This document shows positions 17,130-25,692 of a DNA stretch of 64,000 nucleotides, in pieces (within the stretch, counting starts at the first letter, position 1; every line of letters begins with the position of its first letter). The translations under genes were made by a program, and so were the position numbers. The notes beneath the pieces were generated by a model that was given only the letters and a program-made list of their open reading frames with translations, was not told the DNA's origin and made no database searches. The DNA comes from CAUZIZ01 sp965222655. GTDB lineage: Bacteria > Acidobacteriota > UBA6911 > RPQK01 > JAJDTT01. Location of the stretch: positions 496,001 to 560,000 of the forward strand of contig CBDCUP010000003.1 of the NCBI GenBank assembly GCA_965222655.1. Reading direction: 5' to 3'.

Positions 17130-17530
17130 ACTTGGGTAATGAGGGGGTTGGTACCGAATCAGTCGGTTATCGAGTTCTACCAAAAACAGCAAGTCGACTT
17201 GGTCATCAACGTGAGCACATTGGAAGGGATCCCTGTGTCTCTGATGGAGGCGATCAGTTTCGGTGTCCCGGTCGTGGGATGCGATACTTGCGGCATGCTC
17301 GAGATCGTGACCGCCGAAAGTGGATTTCTGATTCCAACTGATTTTGAGCCCGCAGATGTTGCGGCCTTGATCTCGGATTACCACCTGAACCATCCAGACA
17401 AGGAGAGATTTAGGAAGGGTGTGAAACGGTTTTGGTCAGCTCATTACAACGCCGATGTGAACTATCCAGACTTCGCTGAAAGGTGTCTGCAGCCGTAACA
17501 CGTTAAATAGTTAGGGGTTACACGCCCGAG

Positions 17531-18529
17531 TCAATTTGACTCCTGACACTGATGGTAGTCGCGGAGAAGAGGCCGAAGATGGACTTGCACATAATCCTTC
17601 ACCGCCTCCTCCAGAGGTGTGAAGGGGCGGTCATAGCCGGCGGTCCTGAGCTTTCGGTCATCAGCCTGGGTGAAGTACTGGTAGCGGCTTCGCAGGGTTT
17701 CAGGCATGTCGATGAACTTGATGTTGGGAGCACGACCTATTGCAGTGAAGAGGGCGGTGACCAGATCCTTCCAGGTGCGGGCCTGTCCGGTGCCGCAGTT
17801 GAACAGACCCGAGACTTCCTGATGGTCATGAAAGAAGAGTGTTACCTCTACGGCATCCTTTACATAGACGAAGTCGCGTTGCTGCTCTCCGTCCGCGTAG
17901 TCCTCTCTGTATGACTTGAACAGCTCCACGGTTCCAGTGGAAAGGATCTGACTGTAGGCCTTGTGGACTACGGAACGCATCTCGCCTTTGTGATCCTCGA
18001 AAGGGCCAAAGACATTGAAGTACTTGAGCCCCACGATTCGATCGAAGAGCCCCTTCCGCAGAGCCCACAGATCGAATAGCTGCTTCGACAAGCCGTACAT
18101 ATTCAGGGGTCTGTAGCCGGGAGTCTTTCTATCCTCGTCCGAGTATCCCAACGCCCCATCCCCATAGGTAGCGGCGCTGGAGGCGTAGATCAGGCGGACG
18201 TCGTTGCCAAGACACCATTCGCAGAGCTCACGGGTATATCTGTAGTTGTTGTCGAGGAGATAATCTGCGTCCTCTTCGGTGGTGGAACTGCAAGCCCCCA
18301 GGTGGAAGACGGTCTCCAGCTCATCAAAAGCGTACTCGCCTATCAAGTCCCGAAAACTCTCTATGCCCATGACATCTTCGAATGCCAGTCCCACCAGGTT
18401 CTTCCACTTCTCCCCTGAACCAAGGTTATCGACGATCAGGATGTCTTCAATGCCACGTTGGTTGAGTGCCGCCACCACGTTCCTGCCGATGAAGCCGGCG
18501 CCTCCTGTGACGATGAATTGGACGGACAT
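17531..18529 (-). CDS. hldD: ADP-L-glycero-D-manno-heptose 6-epimerase
   Basis: This 332-residue extended short-chain dehydrogenase has an N-terminal FIVTGGAGFIGRNVVAALNQRGI with the NADP-binding GxxGxxG, followed by the HldD-specific IVDNLGSGEKWKNLVGL. The catalytic Y-x3-K is YGLSK, and YADGEQQRDFVYVKDAVE is a family signature. HldD converts ADP-D-glycero-D-manno-heptose to the L,D form for the LPS inner core, so the host makes heptose-containing LPS. It is adjacent to and co-oriented with hldE2 (29 bp gap). Unlike most neighbouring polysaccharide genes it is intact. Confidence 0.93.
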   Translation of the reverse strand: MSVQFIVTGGAGFIGRNVVAALNQRGIEDILIVDNLGSGEKWKNLVGLAFEDVMGIESFRDLIGEYAFDELETVFHLGACSSTTEEDADYLLDNNYRYTRELCEWCLGNDVRLIYASSAATYGDGALGYSDEDRKTPGYRPLNMYGLSKQLFDLWALRKGLFDRIVGLKYFNVFGPFEDHKGEMRSVVHKAYSQILSTGTVELFKSYREDYADGEQQRDFVYVKDAVEVTLFFHDHQEVSGLFNCGTGQARTWKDLVTALFTAIGRAPNIKFIDMPETLRSRYQYFTQADDRKLRTAGYDRPFTPLEEAVKDYVQVHLRPLLRDYHQCQESN

Positions 18530-18558
18530 ATCAGTTCATCGAAGGGGATCCAGCGGGG

Positions 18559-19086
18559 TCACCCTTCGCCCTTTCCAAAGACAGCCAGAATCTTTTCGAT
18601 GATGCCGCTGGTGGACAAGCTTTTCACTAGCGGAGCCAATACAACCCGGCCTCCGTTGGCCTCGACCACGTCGCGTCCGCTGACGTAGTGGGACCAATCC
18701 TCCGCCTTTACCAGGACGTCCGGTAATAGGGTTGATATCAGGTCCCTAGGCTCGTCTTCCTCGAACAGAACCACGTAGTCGACGCACTCCAATGCCGCCA
18801 ACATTCTGGAGCGATGTGATTCATTGATTATGGGTCGATTCTCGCCCTTGATGGAACGTATCGAGGTGTCGGAATTGAGCCCGATGATGAGAACATCACC
18901 CAGACGTCTGGCCTGGTCCAGGTAGGTCGTGTGACCGGCATGCAGAATGTCGAAGGTTCCGTTGGTGAAGACCACTGTCTGGTTCTTCTCTCGCAGCCGC
19001 TGACACTCGACTTGCATCTGCTGCCGGCTGAGTAGCTTCGACTCAGGAGTTCTCAGGTTTCTCTTCGCTACGTCCTGTCCGTCCAT
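18559..19086 (-). CDS. hldE: D-glycero-beta-D-manno-heptose 1-phosphate adenylyltransferase
   Basis: This 175-residue protein is a nucleotidyltransferase with VVFTNGTFDILHAGHTTYLDQAR (the HxGH motif), LIIGLNSDTSIRSIKGENRPIINESHR and DVLVKAEDWSHYVSGRDVVEANGG. It corresponds to the second domain of HldE (RfaE2), present here as a stand-alone enzyme without the kinase domain. It makes ADP-heptose just before the HldD step. The kinase (hldE1) and phosphatase are not in this window. Confidence 0.92.
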   Translation of the reverse strand: MDGQDVAKRNLRTPESKLLSRQQMQVECQRLREKNQTVVFTNGTFDILHAGHTTYLDQARRLGDVLIIGLNSDTSIRSIKGENRPIINESHRSRMLAALECVDYVVLFEEDEPRDLISTLLPDVLVKAEDWSHYVSGRDVVEANGGRVVLAPLVKSLSTSGIIEKILAVFGKGEG

Positions 19087-19288
19087 TCGAAGGTGCCTAT
19101 TCTACACCGCGCAGACTTCGGAGAAAGATGTTATCGACGCCGTTGAGATCTGAAGCGCGAAGGAGGGTGTCGGGGTTGGGTGAGATTTTGCTATTGTCCG
19201 GTCACTTCTCGGGACTTGAGTATGTTGTCGGCGATTTGAGACGTTCGCAGCTCCGTTCGGAACTTCGTCTGATTCGATTGCGATTAGC

Positions 19289-19482
19289 GGTAGTCTCCAG
19301 GCCGCCCTCGGTTGAGCCGAAGGCGCGAAATAAGAAAGACTTCGCCCTGGAGGTCAAAGCTACGTTCTCAAGCCAAATAAAGTTCTAGGTCAGTCCAGCC
19401 CTGGGCAGTGAGCCGGATCATTTGAAAAAGAAACTTTGCTTACCTCTGCCGTGATTGTTGCTACCACTTCTGACAGAGCCAT
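19289..19482. repeat. Composite repeat: family B copy 2 plus half of family A
   Basis: The first part (19289-19363) is an inverted copy of repeat B: read on the minus strand it gives GTAGCTTTGACCTCCAGG to GGCGGCCTGGAGACTACC. It continues as AAGTTCTAGGTCAGTC, ATTTGAAAAAGAAACTT (19430) and CTCTGCCGTGATTGTTGCTACC...TGACAGAGCC. The same order occurs at 44309-44496. The A half-element is cut off after its first bases. The rest of the 19087-19612 gap shows no gene. Confidence 0.75.
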
Positions 19483-19612
19483 CAAGAGTCATGAAGTTCA
19501 TGAAGTATAACCTACCGCATTTTCGAGCCCATCAAGGACTGGTGTGAGCAAAAGCGAATCTCCAGATCATAGGAAACGAAAAGATCTCAGCTCCAGAAAG
19601 CAGGCCTCCTGC

Positions 19613-20359
19613 TTATCTCTTCTCAAATACTGCCATAATGCTGGTCCTAAGGAAGTGTTGAGGTATCCTCTCAAAACGTGACATTGCCAAGAGTGCGCTG
19701 TTCAACGATGAGCTGGGCGGTGTAAGGCCACGAGCTATCACCAGCTCTCTGCGGATACGGTGCACAAGAATCCTGCGTAACAACAGCAAGGGAACGAAAA
19801 GTAACCCCCAGTAGGTCCAGCTCACTTGCTCGAATTTCTCCCTGGTAACTACATCGGCGAGAACGGAAGGGGAATACCTGCGTTGGTGGCCGGCAACATC
19901 GTCATAGACAGAATGGAGCCACCTTCCAGCTGGAACGTTTACGATCAACAGACCCCCAGGCTTTAGCAGATGCCTGGCACCAACGATGAGGTCAGCCTCG
20001 GATTCCAGGTGCTCCAGAATATCGAAGAGGAACAAGGCCTCGTACCCTTCCGCGAGATCGGGACGCAGCTCCAATGCATCGTAGCAAGCGACTCGGCTCC
20101 GCCTCGATATGTTTTGCTCGAGTGCATGCACGTTGAGGTCGAAGCCATCTACGGTTTTTCCAATGTGATCTTCTACCTGTCGCTGAAGAACCCCGTGACC
20201 ACAACCGATCTCTGCGAGGCTAGTTCTAGGAAACTGAGCTGCTTCAGAATAGCCAGAGAAGGGAAGCGTGTGGTTCCGGCCCTTCTTGTGCGCTCGTGGA
20301 GGCGACGATACAATAGGCAACCCGTGGAGGAGCAGCAGCACGATGATCTCAAACCGCAC
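19613..20359 (-). CDS. SAM-dependent methyltransferase, possibly N-terminally shortened
   Basis: Motif I is LAEIGCGHGVLQRQVE and the next acidic motif is VDGFDLNVHAL; EALFLFDILEHLESEADLIVGARHLLKPGGLLIVNVPA is the motif II-III region of class I methyltransferases. The C-terminal region has a hydrophobic WTYWGLLFVPLLLLRRILVHRI. The frame opens at a GTG at 20359, inside the divergent cupin gene (17 bp overlap), and the residues between it and motif I (HKKGRNHTLPFSGYS) do not look like a usual N-terminus. The true start may lie downstream, or the 5' end may have been replaced in a rearrangement. It probably modifies a glycan. Confidence 0.7.
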   Translation of the reverse strand: MRFEIIVLLLLHGLPIVSSPPRAHKKGRNHTLPFSGYSEAAQFPRTSLAEIGCGHGVLQRQVEDHIGKTVDGFDLNVHALEQNISRRSRVACYDALELRPDLAEGYEALFLFDILEHLESEADLIVGARHLLKPGGLLIVNVPAGRWLHSVYDDVAGHQRRYSPSVLADVVTREKFEQVSWTYWGLLFVPLLLLRRILVHRIRRELVIARGLTPPSSSLNSALLAMSRFERIPQHFLRTSIMAVFEKR

Positions 20360-20834
20360 ATTCAGTTCGCTGGTAGATAGCGGCGCCTATCCAGAACAGG
20401 TCCAGGTGCCGCTGGACACTCCGTTCGTAAACCGGAACGGCAAGATCCAGAATCTGTTGCTTGAGCGCTTTACCAGCGCGGCTATCATTGATTCGGTTGC
20501 CGGCTCTGTACGGGCCAATCACTATCACAAGACTGATTGGCACTACGCGTACGTGCTGAGCGGCACGGTCTGGTACTACTGGCGACCAGTGGGTTCCCAG
20601 AAAGAGCCCGAGCGCGCGGAGTTTACGGCGGGGACCATGTTCTTTACCCCTCCGATGGTCGAGCATGCCATGGCCTTCCCGGAGGAAGCCTCGTTCTTAA
20701 CCTTTGCCAAGAATATCCGCGACCACGAGAGCCATGAGGCCGATCTGGTGCGGGTGAAACTGTTGGAGCTTGAACGCGATCCCAACGAAGACTCCGGCTG
20801 GCGGGTGCGATTCACGTCACCGGGCGCGGCATGA
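20343..20834 (+). CDS. Cupin-domain protein of a sugar-modification operon
   Basis: This 163-residue single-domain cupin has ANHYHKTDWHYAYVLSGTV (the first cupin motif with its His ligands) and MFFTPPMVEHAMAFPEEASFLTF (the second motif). Small cupins of this kind in polysaccharide loci are often sugar isomerases or epimerases, but the substrate is unknown. The ATG at 20343 follows GGAGGAGCAGC. Its stop overlaps the next gene (ATGA), and the two genes after that are also joined by ATGA overlaps, giving a four-gene translationally coupled operon: cupin, methyltransferase, epimerase, MocA oxidoreductase. Confidence 0.78.
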   Translation: MISNRTFSSLVDSGAYPEQVQVPLDTPFVNRNGKIQNLLLERFTSAAIIDSVAGSVRANHYHKTDWHYAYVLSGTVWYYWRPVGSQKEPERAEFTAGTMFFTPPMVEHAMAFPEEASFLTFAKNIRDHESHEADLVRVKLLELERDPNEDSGWRVRFTSPGAA

Positions 20835-22406
20835 ACGAAGATCTCAGGCGCCGAGAGCGCTGCGCTCTGTGCAATGCGGAGCGGCTGGATGTGGTCCTGA
20901 GGCTGGCACCTACACGGGTCATCCGGTAAATGGGGAGGTGGGGACGTGGTTGGCACCTTCCGGATCCCAAATCTGCTCCCCGTTCGCTTGTCCATATAGT
21001 CGGCTGCAGTAGCAGAGGCCGTGGGAACTGTGGAAAACTCCGAGCGACATCGAACCGGGCCAGCAAGCCCGTGATACGGAGTTTTCCAAGCGCTGTGCGA
21101 ACGGTGGAAAAACAACTGCGAGCACTTGCCAGTTCTCCTCCAGAACTACTTGTTTTTCCACGGTTTGCATAGTGCGGCAGTTTCCATGGCCTACCTTTGA
21201 CTGGCGGCACCTCCCCATTTACCGGATGAACCACCTACACCGCCTGCCAATGAGTTCGTCAGTGAAGCGGATGTCGATCATCCGCAGGAGCGGTTTCCAC
21301 TTACCCTTCTTCTATGCACGGGCTGCGGCCATCTTCAGCTGGCGGAGATCGTCGGCCCCGCCCGGCTCTTTCGAAACTATGTCTACGTTTCCGGAACATC
21401 ACCGGTCTTCGTGAGCCACTTCGATCGATATGCACAGGAGGTCATATCGCGCTTTGGAGTCGGTCCCAACTCCTTCGTTATAGATGTGGGTTCTAACGAC
21501 GGCACACTTCTAAAACAGTTTCAGAATCGCGGTGTCTCGCGAGTTCTGGGAATTGATCCTGCCGAAAAAATCGCCAAGGAGGCACAAGCGGCCGGTGTGC
21601 CCACGCTGGACGTGTTCTTCTCTCAGGAGATTGCAGACGAGGTTAGGGCGTCCCATGGCCCGGCGGACCTGATTTGCGCAAACAATGTGTTCGCCCACGC
21701 AGAAGACCTGGCGGGATTTACCCGGGGGGTTCGAAGTCTCCTGTCACAGGACGGCGTCTTCGCTTTCGAAGTGTCGTACTTGGTTGACGTCATCGAAAAG
21801 CTTCTCTTCGACACGATCTACCACGAGCACCTCGCCTACCACGCCCTTGGGCCGCTGGTGAGGTTCTTTGATTCATTGGAACTTCGCCTGTTTGACGCCG
21901 AGCGATTGGATACCCACGGAGGATCCTTACGTTGCTATGTGGGGCCGAGCCACGGTCGCCACGAGAGCAGCACACGCCTGAGTGAATTGCTGACAGTCGA
22001 GCGAGAAATGGGGCTTTTCGAGCCTGATGTCTACGCGCGTTTCAAGCGCCGTATTGTGGAGCGTGGAGCTCAGTTGCGTGAGCGTCTTGTTACTCTGAAG
22101 CGCGAAGGGAAACGGATCGCCGGTTTTGGCGCGCCCGCCAAACTGACAACTCTGATGCACGAGTTTGGCCTGGACAAGGACACAATTGACTTCATCGCTG
22201 ATGACTCCGTATGGAAACAGGGACTCTTCACGCCTGGAACCCACATTCCCGTTGTCCCCCCTTCTCAACTTTACGAGCAGCGACCCGATTGTTGCGTGAT
22301 ATTCGCCTGGAACTTCGCGGACCCGATCGTTTCGAAGCACACTCACTTCATTTCTGAAGGTGGTAGTTTTCTGGTGCCCTTGCCAGACTTTCGGGAGATT
22401 TCATGA
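20831..22406 (+). pseudogene. Zinc-motif methyltransferase gene split by MITE copy 2
   Basis: The first 28 codons read RRRERCALCNAERLDVVLRLAPT, the cysteine-containing N-terminus of Methyltransf_13-type enzymes. The frame then enters a 317 bp element. Deleting it with one ACCTACAC duplication continues as PPANEFVSEAD...LCTGCGHLQLAEIVGPARLF and RNYVYVSGTSPVFVSHF, then motif I FVIDVGSNDGTLLKQF. The restored product is 416 residues with the C-methyltransferase C-terminal domain (RIAGFGAPAKLTTLMHEFGL). Relatives methylate the carbon of NDP-4-keto-6-deoxysugars. The downstream 331-codon part could still be translated, but it lacks the zinc-binding N-terminus. Confidence 0.92.
20916..21232. mobile_element. 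MITE copy 2 (317 bp, 8 bp target duplication)
   Basis: It has the same terminal inverted repeat as copy 1 (GGGTCATCCGGTAAATGGGG... and its inverse) and the same internal hairpins. The target ACCTACAC is duplicated at 20908-20915 and 21233-21240. It differs from copy 1 at scattered positions (for example TCCATATAG against TCAATATAG, and AGAGGCC against AGGGGCC), so the copies are not very recent duplicates. Like copy 1 it lies inside a methyltransferase gene. Confidence 0.92.
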
Positions 22407-23455
22407 GTTTTCTGCTTGAGAGCGACATCGATGAACTCTGCTCCAGTCTGGGCGATACAGCTCATGAGTTCGAAGGAAAGAGGATCCTGATAACGGGTGC
22501 CCGCGGATTCCTGGGGCGCTATTTCACGGATGTTTTCCTCAAGCTCAATCAGGTCACCCTGAAAAAACCCTGCGAAGTCGTCGCCATTGACAACCTGATT
22601 ACGTCAGGGAGAATCGGCGCGGACGTGCCCGACGACCGCAGCCTCGCGTTCGTCCGCCACGACATCATCAAACCCTTCCACCCTGAAAGACCGGTGGACT
22701 ACGTCTTGCACCTTGCGGGCATTGCGAGTCCCTATTACTATCGCAAATGGCCACTGGAAACACTTGAGGTGGCGACCACCGGACTCAAGAACGTCTTGGA
22801 GCTCGCGAAGGAAAGCAACGCGCGCATCTCGTTCTTTTCTTCTAGCGAAATCTATGGCGATCCCGCCCCGTCCGAGATCCCTACCAGGGAGAGCTATCAC
22901 GGCAATGTTTCATGCCTGGGTGCGCGCGCCTGCTACGACGAGTCGAAACGCCTCGGCGAGACCCTTGTTCGCATCTATCACGCGCATTTCGGGGTCAAGG
23001 GAACCATCGTTCGCCCCTTCAATGTCTACGGTCCGGGGATGCAAAAGCTGGACTACCGGGTGCTGCCCAACTTCGCGTCAAGCATCCTCGCGTCAAAGTC
23101 TGTCGCCGTGTATGGCAGTGGCAACCAGACCCGTACTTTCTGCTACGTGACCGATGCCATCCGCGGCTTCCTTCAGGTCTTGGTGGGCGGCCAGCCAGGG
23201 GAGCCTTACAACATAGGCAATCCGTCTCCCGAGATCTCGATGTTGCGCTTGGTGCAAACCATCCAGCAGGTAATGCCCGAATTGAAGGTCAATTACCGCT
23301 TGATTGACCACCCGGATTCCTACCCGGCCGACGAGCCACAACGACGCTGTCCGGACATTACGAAGGCGCAAATCCAGCTTGGGTATCAACCGGTTGTGTC
23401 GCTAGAAGACGGCCTGCTTCGATTCTTCCGCTGGGCCCAAAAGGCCTACGAATGA
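22403..23455 (+). CDS. NAD-dependent sugar epimerase/decarboxylase (extended SDR)
   Basis: The protein has 350 residues. The NAD motif is ILITGARGFLGRYF; HLAGIASPYYYRKWPLET and SSSEIYGDP follow, with YDESK as the catalytic Y-x3-K and IVRPFNVYGPGM and TRTFCYVTDAIRGF as family marks. The pattern resembles UDP-glucuronate decarboxylases and dTDP-glucose 4,6-dehydratases; the serine triad SSSEIYG and the ASPxxYxxxP stretch favour the decarboxylase-like group, without certainty. An N-terminal extension of about 25 residues precedes the Rossmann fold. It is coupled by ATGA overlaps to the genes on both sides. Confidence 0.85.
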   Translation: MSFLLESDIDELCSSLGDTAHEFEGKRILITGARGFLGRYFTDVFLKLNQVTLKKPCEVVAIDNLITSGRIGADVPDDRSLAFVRHDIIKPFHPERPVDYVLHLAGIASPYYYRKWPLETLEVATTGLKNVLELAKESNARISFFSSSEIYGDPAPSEIPTRESYHGNVSCLGARACYDESKRLGETLVRIYHAHFGVKGTIVRPFNVYGPGMQKLDYRVLPNFASSILASKSVAVYGSGNQTRTFCYVTDAIRGFLQVLVGGQPGEPYNIGNPSPEISMLRLVQTIQQVMPELKVNYRLIDHPDSYPADEPQRRCPDITKAQIQLGYQPVVSLEDGLLRFFRWAQKAYE

Positions 23456-24411
23456 AGAATCTCGGGTTGATAGGCGTCGGGGCCTGGGGCCAGCGTTACA
23501 TCCAGACCATCGCCCGTCGCCCAGATTGCCGCATCGGTGTCTTGGCCCGGGCATCCCAGAGCGGATCTCGGTCGCCTGCGGTTCCGGATGCGGTCTGGTG
23601 CCAGGATGTCCAGGAAGTGCTTGTACGAGCCAGGCGGGGTGAGATTGACGGCATGATCGTCGCTACCACACCCGATAGCCAGGCTGAGATTGCACAAGCT
23701 GCAATTTACGAGAGCGTGCCCGTCCTCGCAGAAAAGCCGCTGGGATCAAGCAGGTTCGCCGCCAAGCGTGTCTGCGATGCCTTCCGCGACGCTGCCAGCA
23801 AACCCCCGGTTCTCGTGAACTACGTACATCTCTGGGCTCCCGCCTATCGCACTCTGGAATCCGTGGTCAGGGAAAGATGTGCGGCCGGGCAACAGATAGT
23901 CTCCTTATCCTCGGCTGGCTGGAACAGGGGCCCGTTCCGACGCTGGCCGACCCTTGACGACTATGGCTCCCACGACGTGGCTCTCTGTCTTGATCTCCTG
24001 GGATCCAGCCTCTCCTGGCAGGTCCAGGAGGTGCGCCGCCTACCTGTTTCTGAAAAAGGCGAACTCTACCAGGTCCGTTTGAAGGTCGGTGACACCTCGG
24101 CTGAGTTAGGGTTTGGAAACGGGGCCAGTACCAAGCAGCGCCGATTTGCAGTATCACTATCTGGCGGGAGAACACTGGTGTACGACGACACACGCAATGC
24201 CCCCTTCAAACTCACCGATGGCGATACTCCCATGGCTATCCCGGACACGCAGCCCCTTGATGCTGTCCTGACCGACTTTCTAGAGCAGATCTCCCTGTGG
24301 CAGGACGGTCGTTTTCCTGAGCAGCGCGGAACGGCTGTACTTGAGTTTTGCGTTCATGTGTCTGGAGTCCTTGACGAAATCGGGCGCCAAGCCGAACGGC
24401 ACACCACCTAA
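23452..24411 (+). CDS. Gfo/Idh/MocA-family sugar oxidoreductase
   Basis: This 319-residue protein has the N-terminal Rossmann motif LGLIGVGAWGQRYIQTIAR. DGMIVATTPDSQAEIAQAAI and VPVLAEKPLG (the conserved E-K-P) follow, and the C-terminal beta-sheet domain has NRGPFRRWPTLDDYGSHDVALCLDLLG, which carries the expected active-site region. Members oxidise or reduce NDP-sugars or free sugars with NAD(P). It is the last of four ATGA-coupled genes. Its start overlaps the epimerase stop. Confidence 0.85.
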   Translation: MKNLGLIGVGAWGQRYIQTIARRPDCRIGVLARASQSGSRSPAVPDAVWCQDVQEVLVRARRGEIDGMIVATTPDSQAEIAQAAIYESVPVLAEKPLGSSRFAAKRVCDAFRDAASKPPVLVNYVHLWAPAYRTLESVVRERCAAGQQIVSLSSAGWNRGPFRRWPTLDDYGSHDVALCLDLLGSSLSWQVQEVRRLPVSEKGELYQVRLKVGDTSAELGFGNGASTKQRRFAVSLSGGRTLVYDDTRNAPFKLTDGDTPMAIPDTQPLDAVLTDFLEQISLWQDGRFPEQRGTAVLEFCVHVSGVLDEIGRQAERHTT

Positions 24412-24642
24412 CAGTCGGCATTGTTGATGGTCCAAGGCAGCGACCCGATGCAAACCGCGAATGCCGAACAATCGGACACGATAGTGGCGCTCGGGTCTAC
24501 AGTGTTGATCTTGGTCCTGGCCAGTCTTCCGCTTTTCTGCCAACCTCGTCGATCCCGCATGGCCTCGAAAAAAGAACGTACATACGGCTGGGAAATGCGG
24601 AAGAGCCTGTCCAATTGACCGGTTCGGGTCGCCTTCTGGAAT

Positions 24643-25692
24643 TTGGTTCCCGAGGGCGGATACGTTAAGCTCTCTCTGGGTAAAGCTGTGCGCTACATAT
24701 TTCTAACTGCCTGTCGAAATGAACAAGCTATATTGGGCGAATTCCTGCAGGAGTTTACCAGTGTCGTCCGCAAGGCGGGGGTTGCGGCCGACACGATTTT
24801 GTACGTCGTGGACGATCTGTCGACAGACGACTCGGTCAGGATTCTTGAAGAGTACGGCGCGCAGCCGGACAGCGCTGCTCTGGAAGTTATCCGCATGCCC
24901 ACCAACTTCGGCAACCAGGGAGCGCTGTTTTACGGGTTGAACCGGTTGAACGTGGACGCCGATGACTTTGTGATTACCCTCGATTGCGACGGTGAAGACG
25001 ACGTTTGCCAGATACCGTCTATTATCAAGCTGGGTCAGGAAAATCCCGAAAAGCTTGTCCTGATCGAGCGTGGACGTCGGCAGGAATCCTCGAAATTCAA
25101 GGTGGCGTTCTTCTGTTACAAGCTTCTTTTCCGTTACCTCACGCGGCAGAATGTGATTCCGAACAACTTCCTTCTTATCCCTGGTCGATATGTGCCGTTT
25201 ATCCAGAGGAACCCATTGGCCGCGGTCCATTTTGCCTACGCCATTCTCAAGAACCGATTTCCGTCGGTGGCCACAGAGCGTGATCGGCGTAGCCGGTACG
25301 GCGGACACAGCAGTCAGAATCTGTTCATGGTTGCCAGCCATGGTCTAGTGGGTCTAATGGTCTTTTACGAGACGGTAATTGCGAAGCTCCTCCTGCTGCT
25401 GGCGGCCCTGGGATTGCTCTCGTTGGTCGTGGTGGGAGTAGCAGTTGTAGTCCCCAACGATCTCGTTGCCCAGCGGACTCTGCTTTGGGTATCCTTAGTG
25501 ATCGCTGGCATGGGCGCCGGCTTCTTCAGCCTGATGTTGGCCTCGGCCCTGGCTCTTATTTTCAAGATGGTCGTATTTAGCCTCAGCCAGGTCGGTGTTG
25601 AACAGCTAGCAACGCCGACACTCCCGCTATCGAACGGAATCGCGGCACCAGATATCGCTCCAAACGAAAGACCAGGTAGCCACGCCAGTTGA
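24643..25692 (+). CDS. Membrane-associated GT2 glycosyltransferase (dolichyl-phosphate-mannose synthase-like)
   Basis: This 349-residue protein has a GT2 core with IFLTACRNEQAILGEFLQEF, LYVVDDLSTDDSVRILEE, MPTNFGNQGALFYGL and FVITLDCDGEDD (acidic metal site). C-terminal hydrophobic segments near residues 240-310 (LLLLLAALGLLSLVVVGVAVVV and MGAGFFSLMLASALALIF) should anchor it in the membrane, as in polyprenyl-phosphate glycosyltransferases. The start is uncertain: a TTG at 24643 or a GTG at 24688. The 230 bp before it hold no recognisable gene. Confidence 0.82.
   Translation: MVPEGGYVKLSLGKAVRYIFLTACRNEQAILGEFLQEFTSVVRKAGVAADTILYVVDDLSTDDSVRILEEYGAQPDSAALEVIRMPTNFGNQGALFYGLNRLNVDADDFVITLDCDGEDDVCQIPSIIKLGQENPEKLVLIERGRRQESSKFKVAFFCYKLLFRYLTRQNVIPNNFLLIPGRYVPFIQRNPLAAVHFAYAILKNRFPSVATERDRRSRYGGHSSQNLFMVASHGLVGLMVFYETVIAKLLLLLAALGLLSLVVVGVAVVVPNDLVAQRTLLWVSLVIAGMGAGFFSLMLASALALIFKMVVFSLSQVGVEQLATPTLPLSNGIAAPDIAPNERPGSHAS

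Larger units (their letters stand above)
15130..17498 (+). pseudogene. GT4 glycosyltransferase gene split by an IS1595 element
   Basis: The N-terminal domain (15130-16013) reads LVLFTHTFPGGEGEQFLETEIRFL, RAHGYDFD and HIVSCSQLIPLKRVHLIIHIL, a GT-B fold. The C-terminal part after the IS reads VIEFYQKQQVDLVINVSTLEGIPVSLMEAISFGVPVVGCDTCGMLEIV, the E-x7-E donor site of GT4. Removing 16014-17129 plus one ACTTGGGT copy joins PNITWV to MRGLVPNQSV in frame and gives 414 residues. The split separates the two Rossmann-like halves, so neither piece should be active alone. The upstream start is a GTG at 15130. Confidence 0.92.

Noticed and set aside
22403..24411. Epimerase and MocA genes as damaged members of the locus
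   Set aside because: Both frames are complete with intact NAD motifs and catalytic residues, so they are kept as functional genes.
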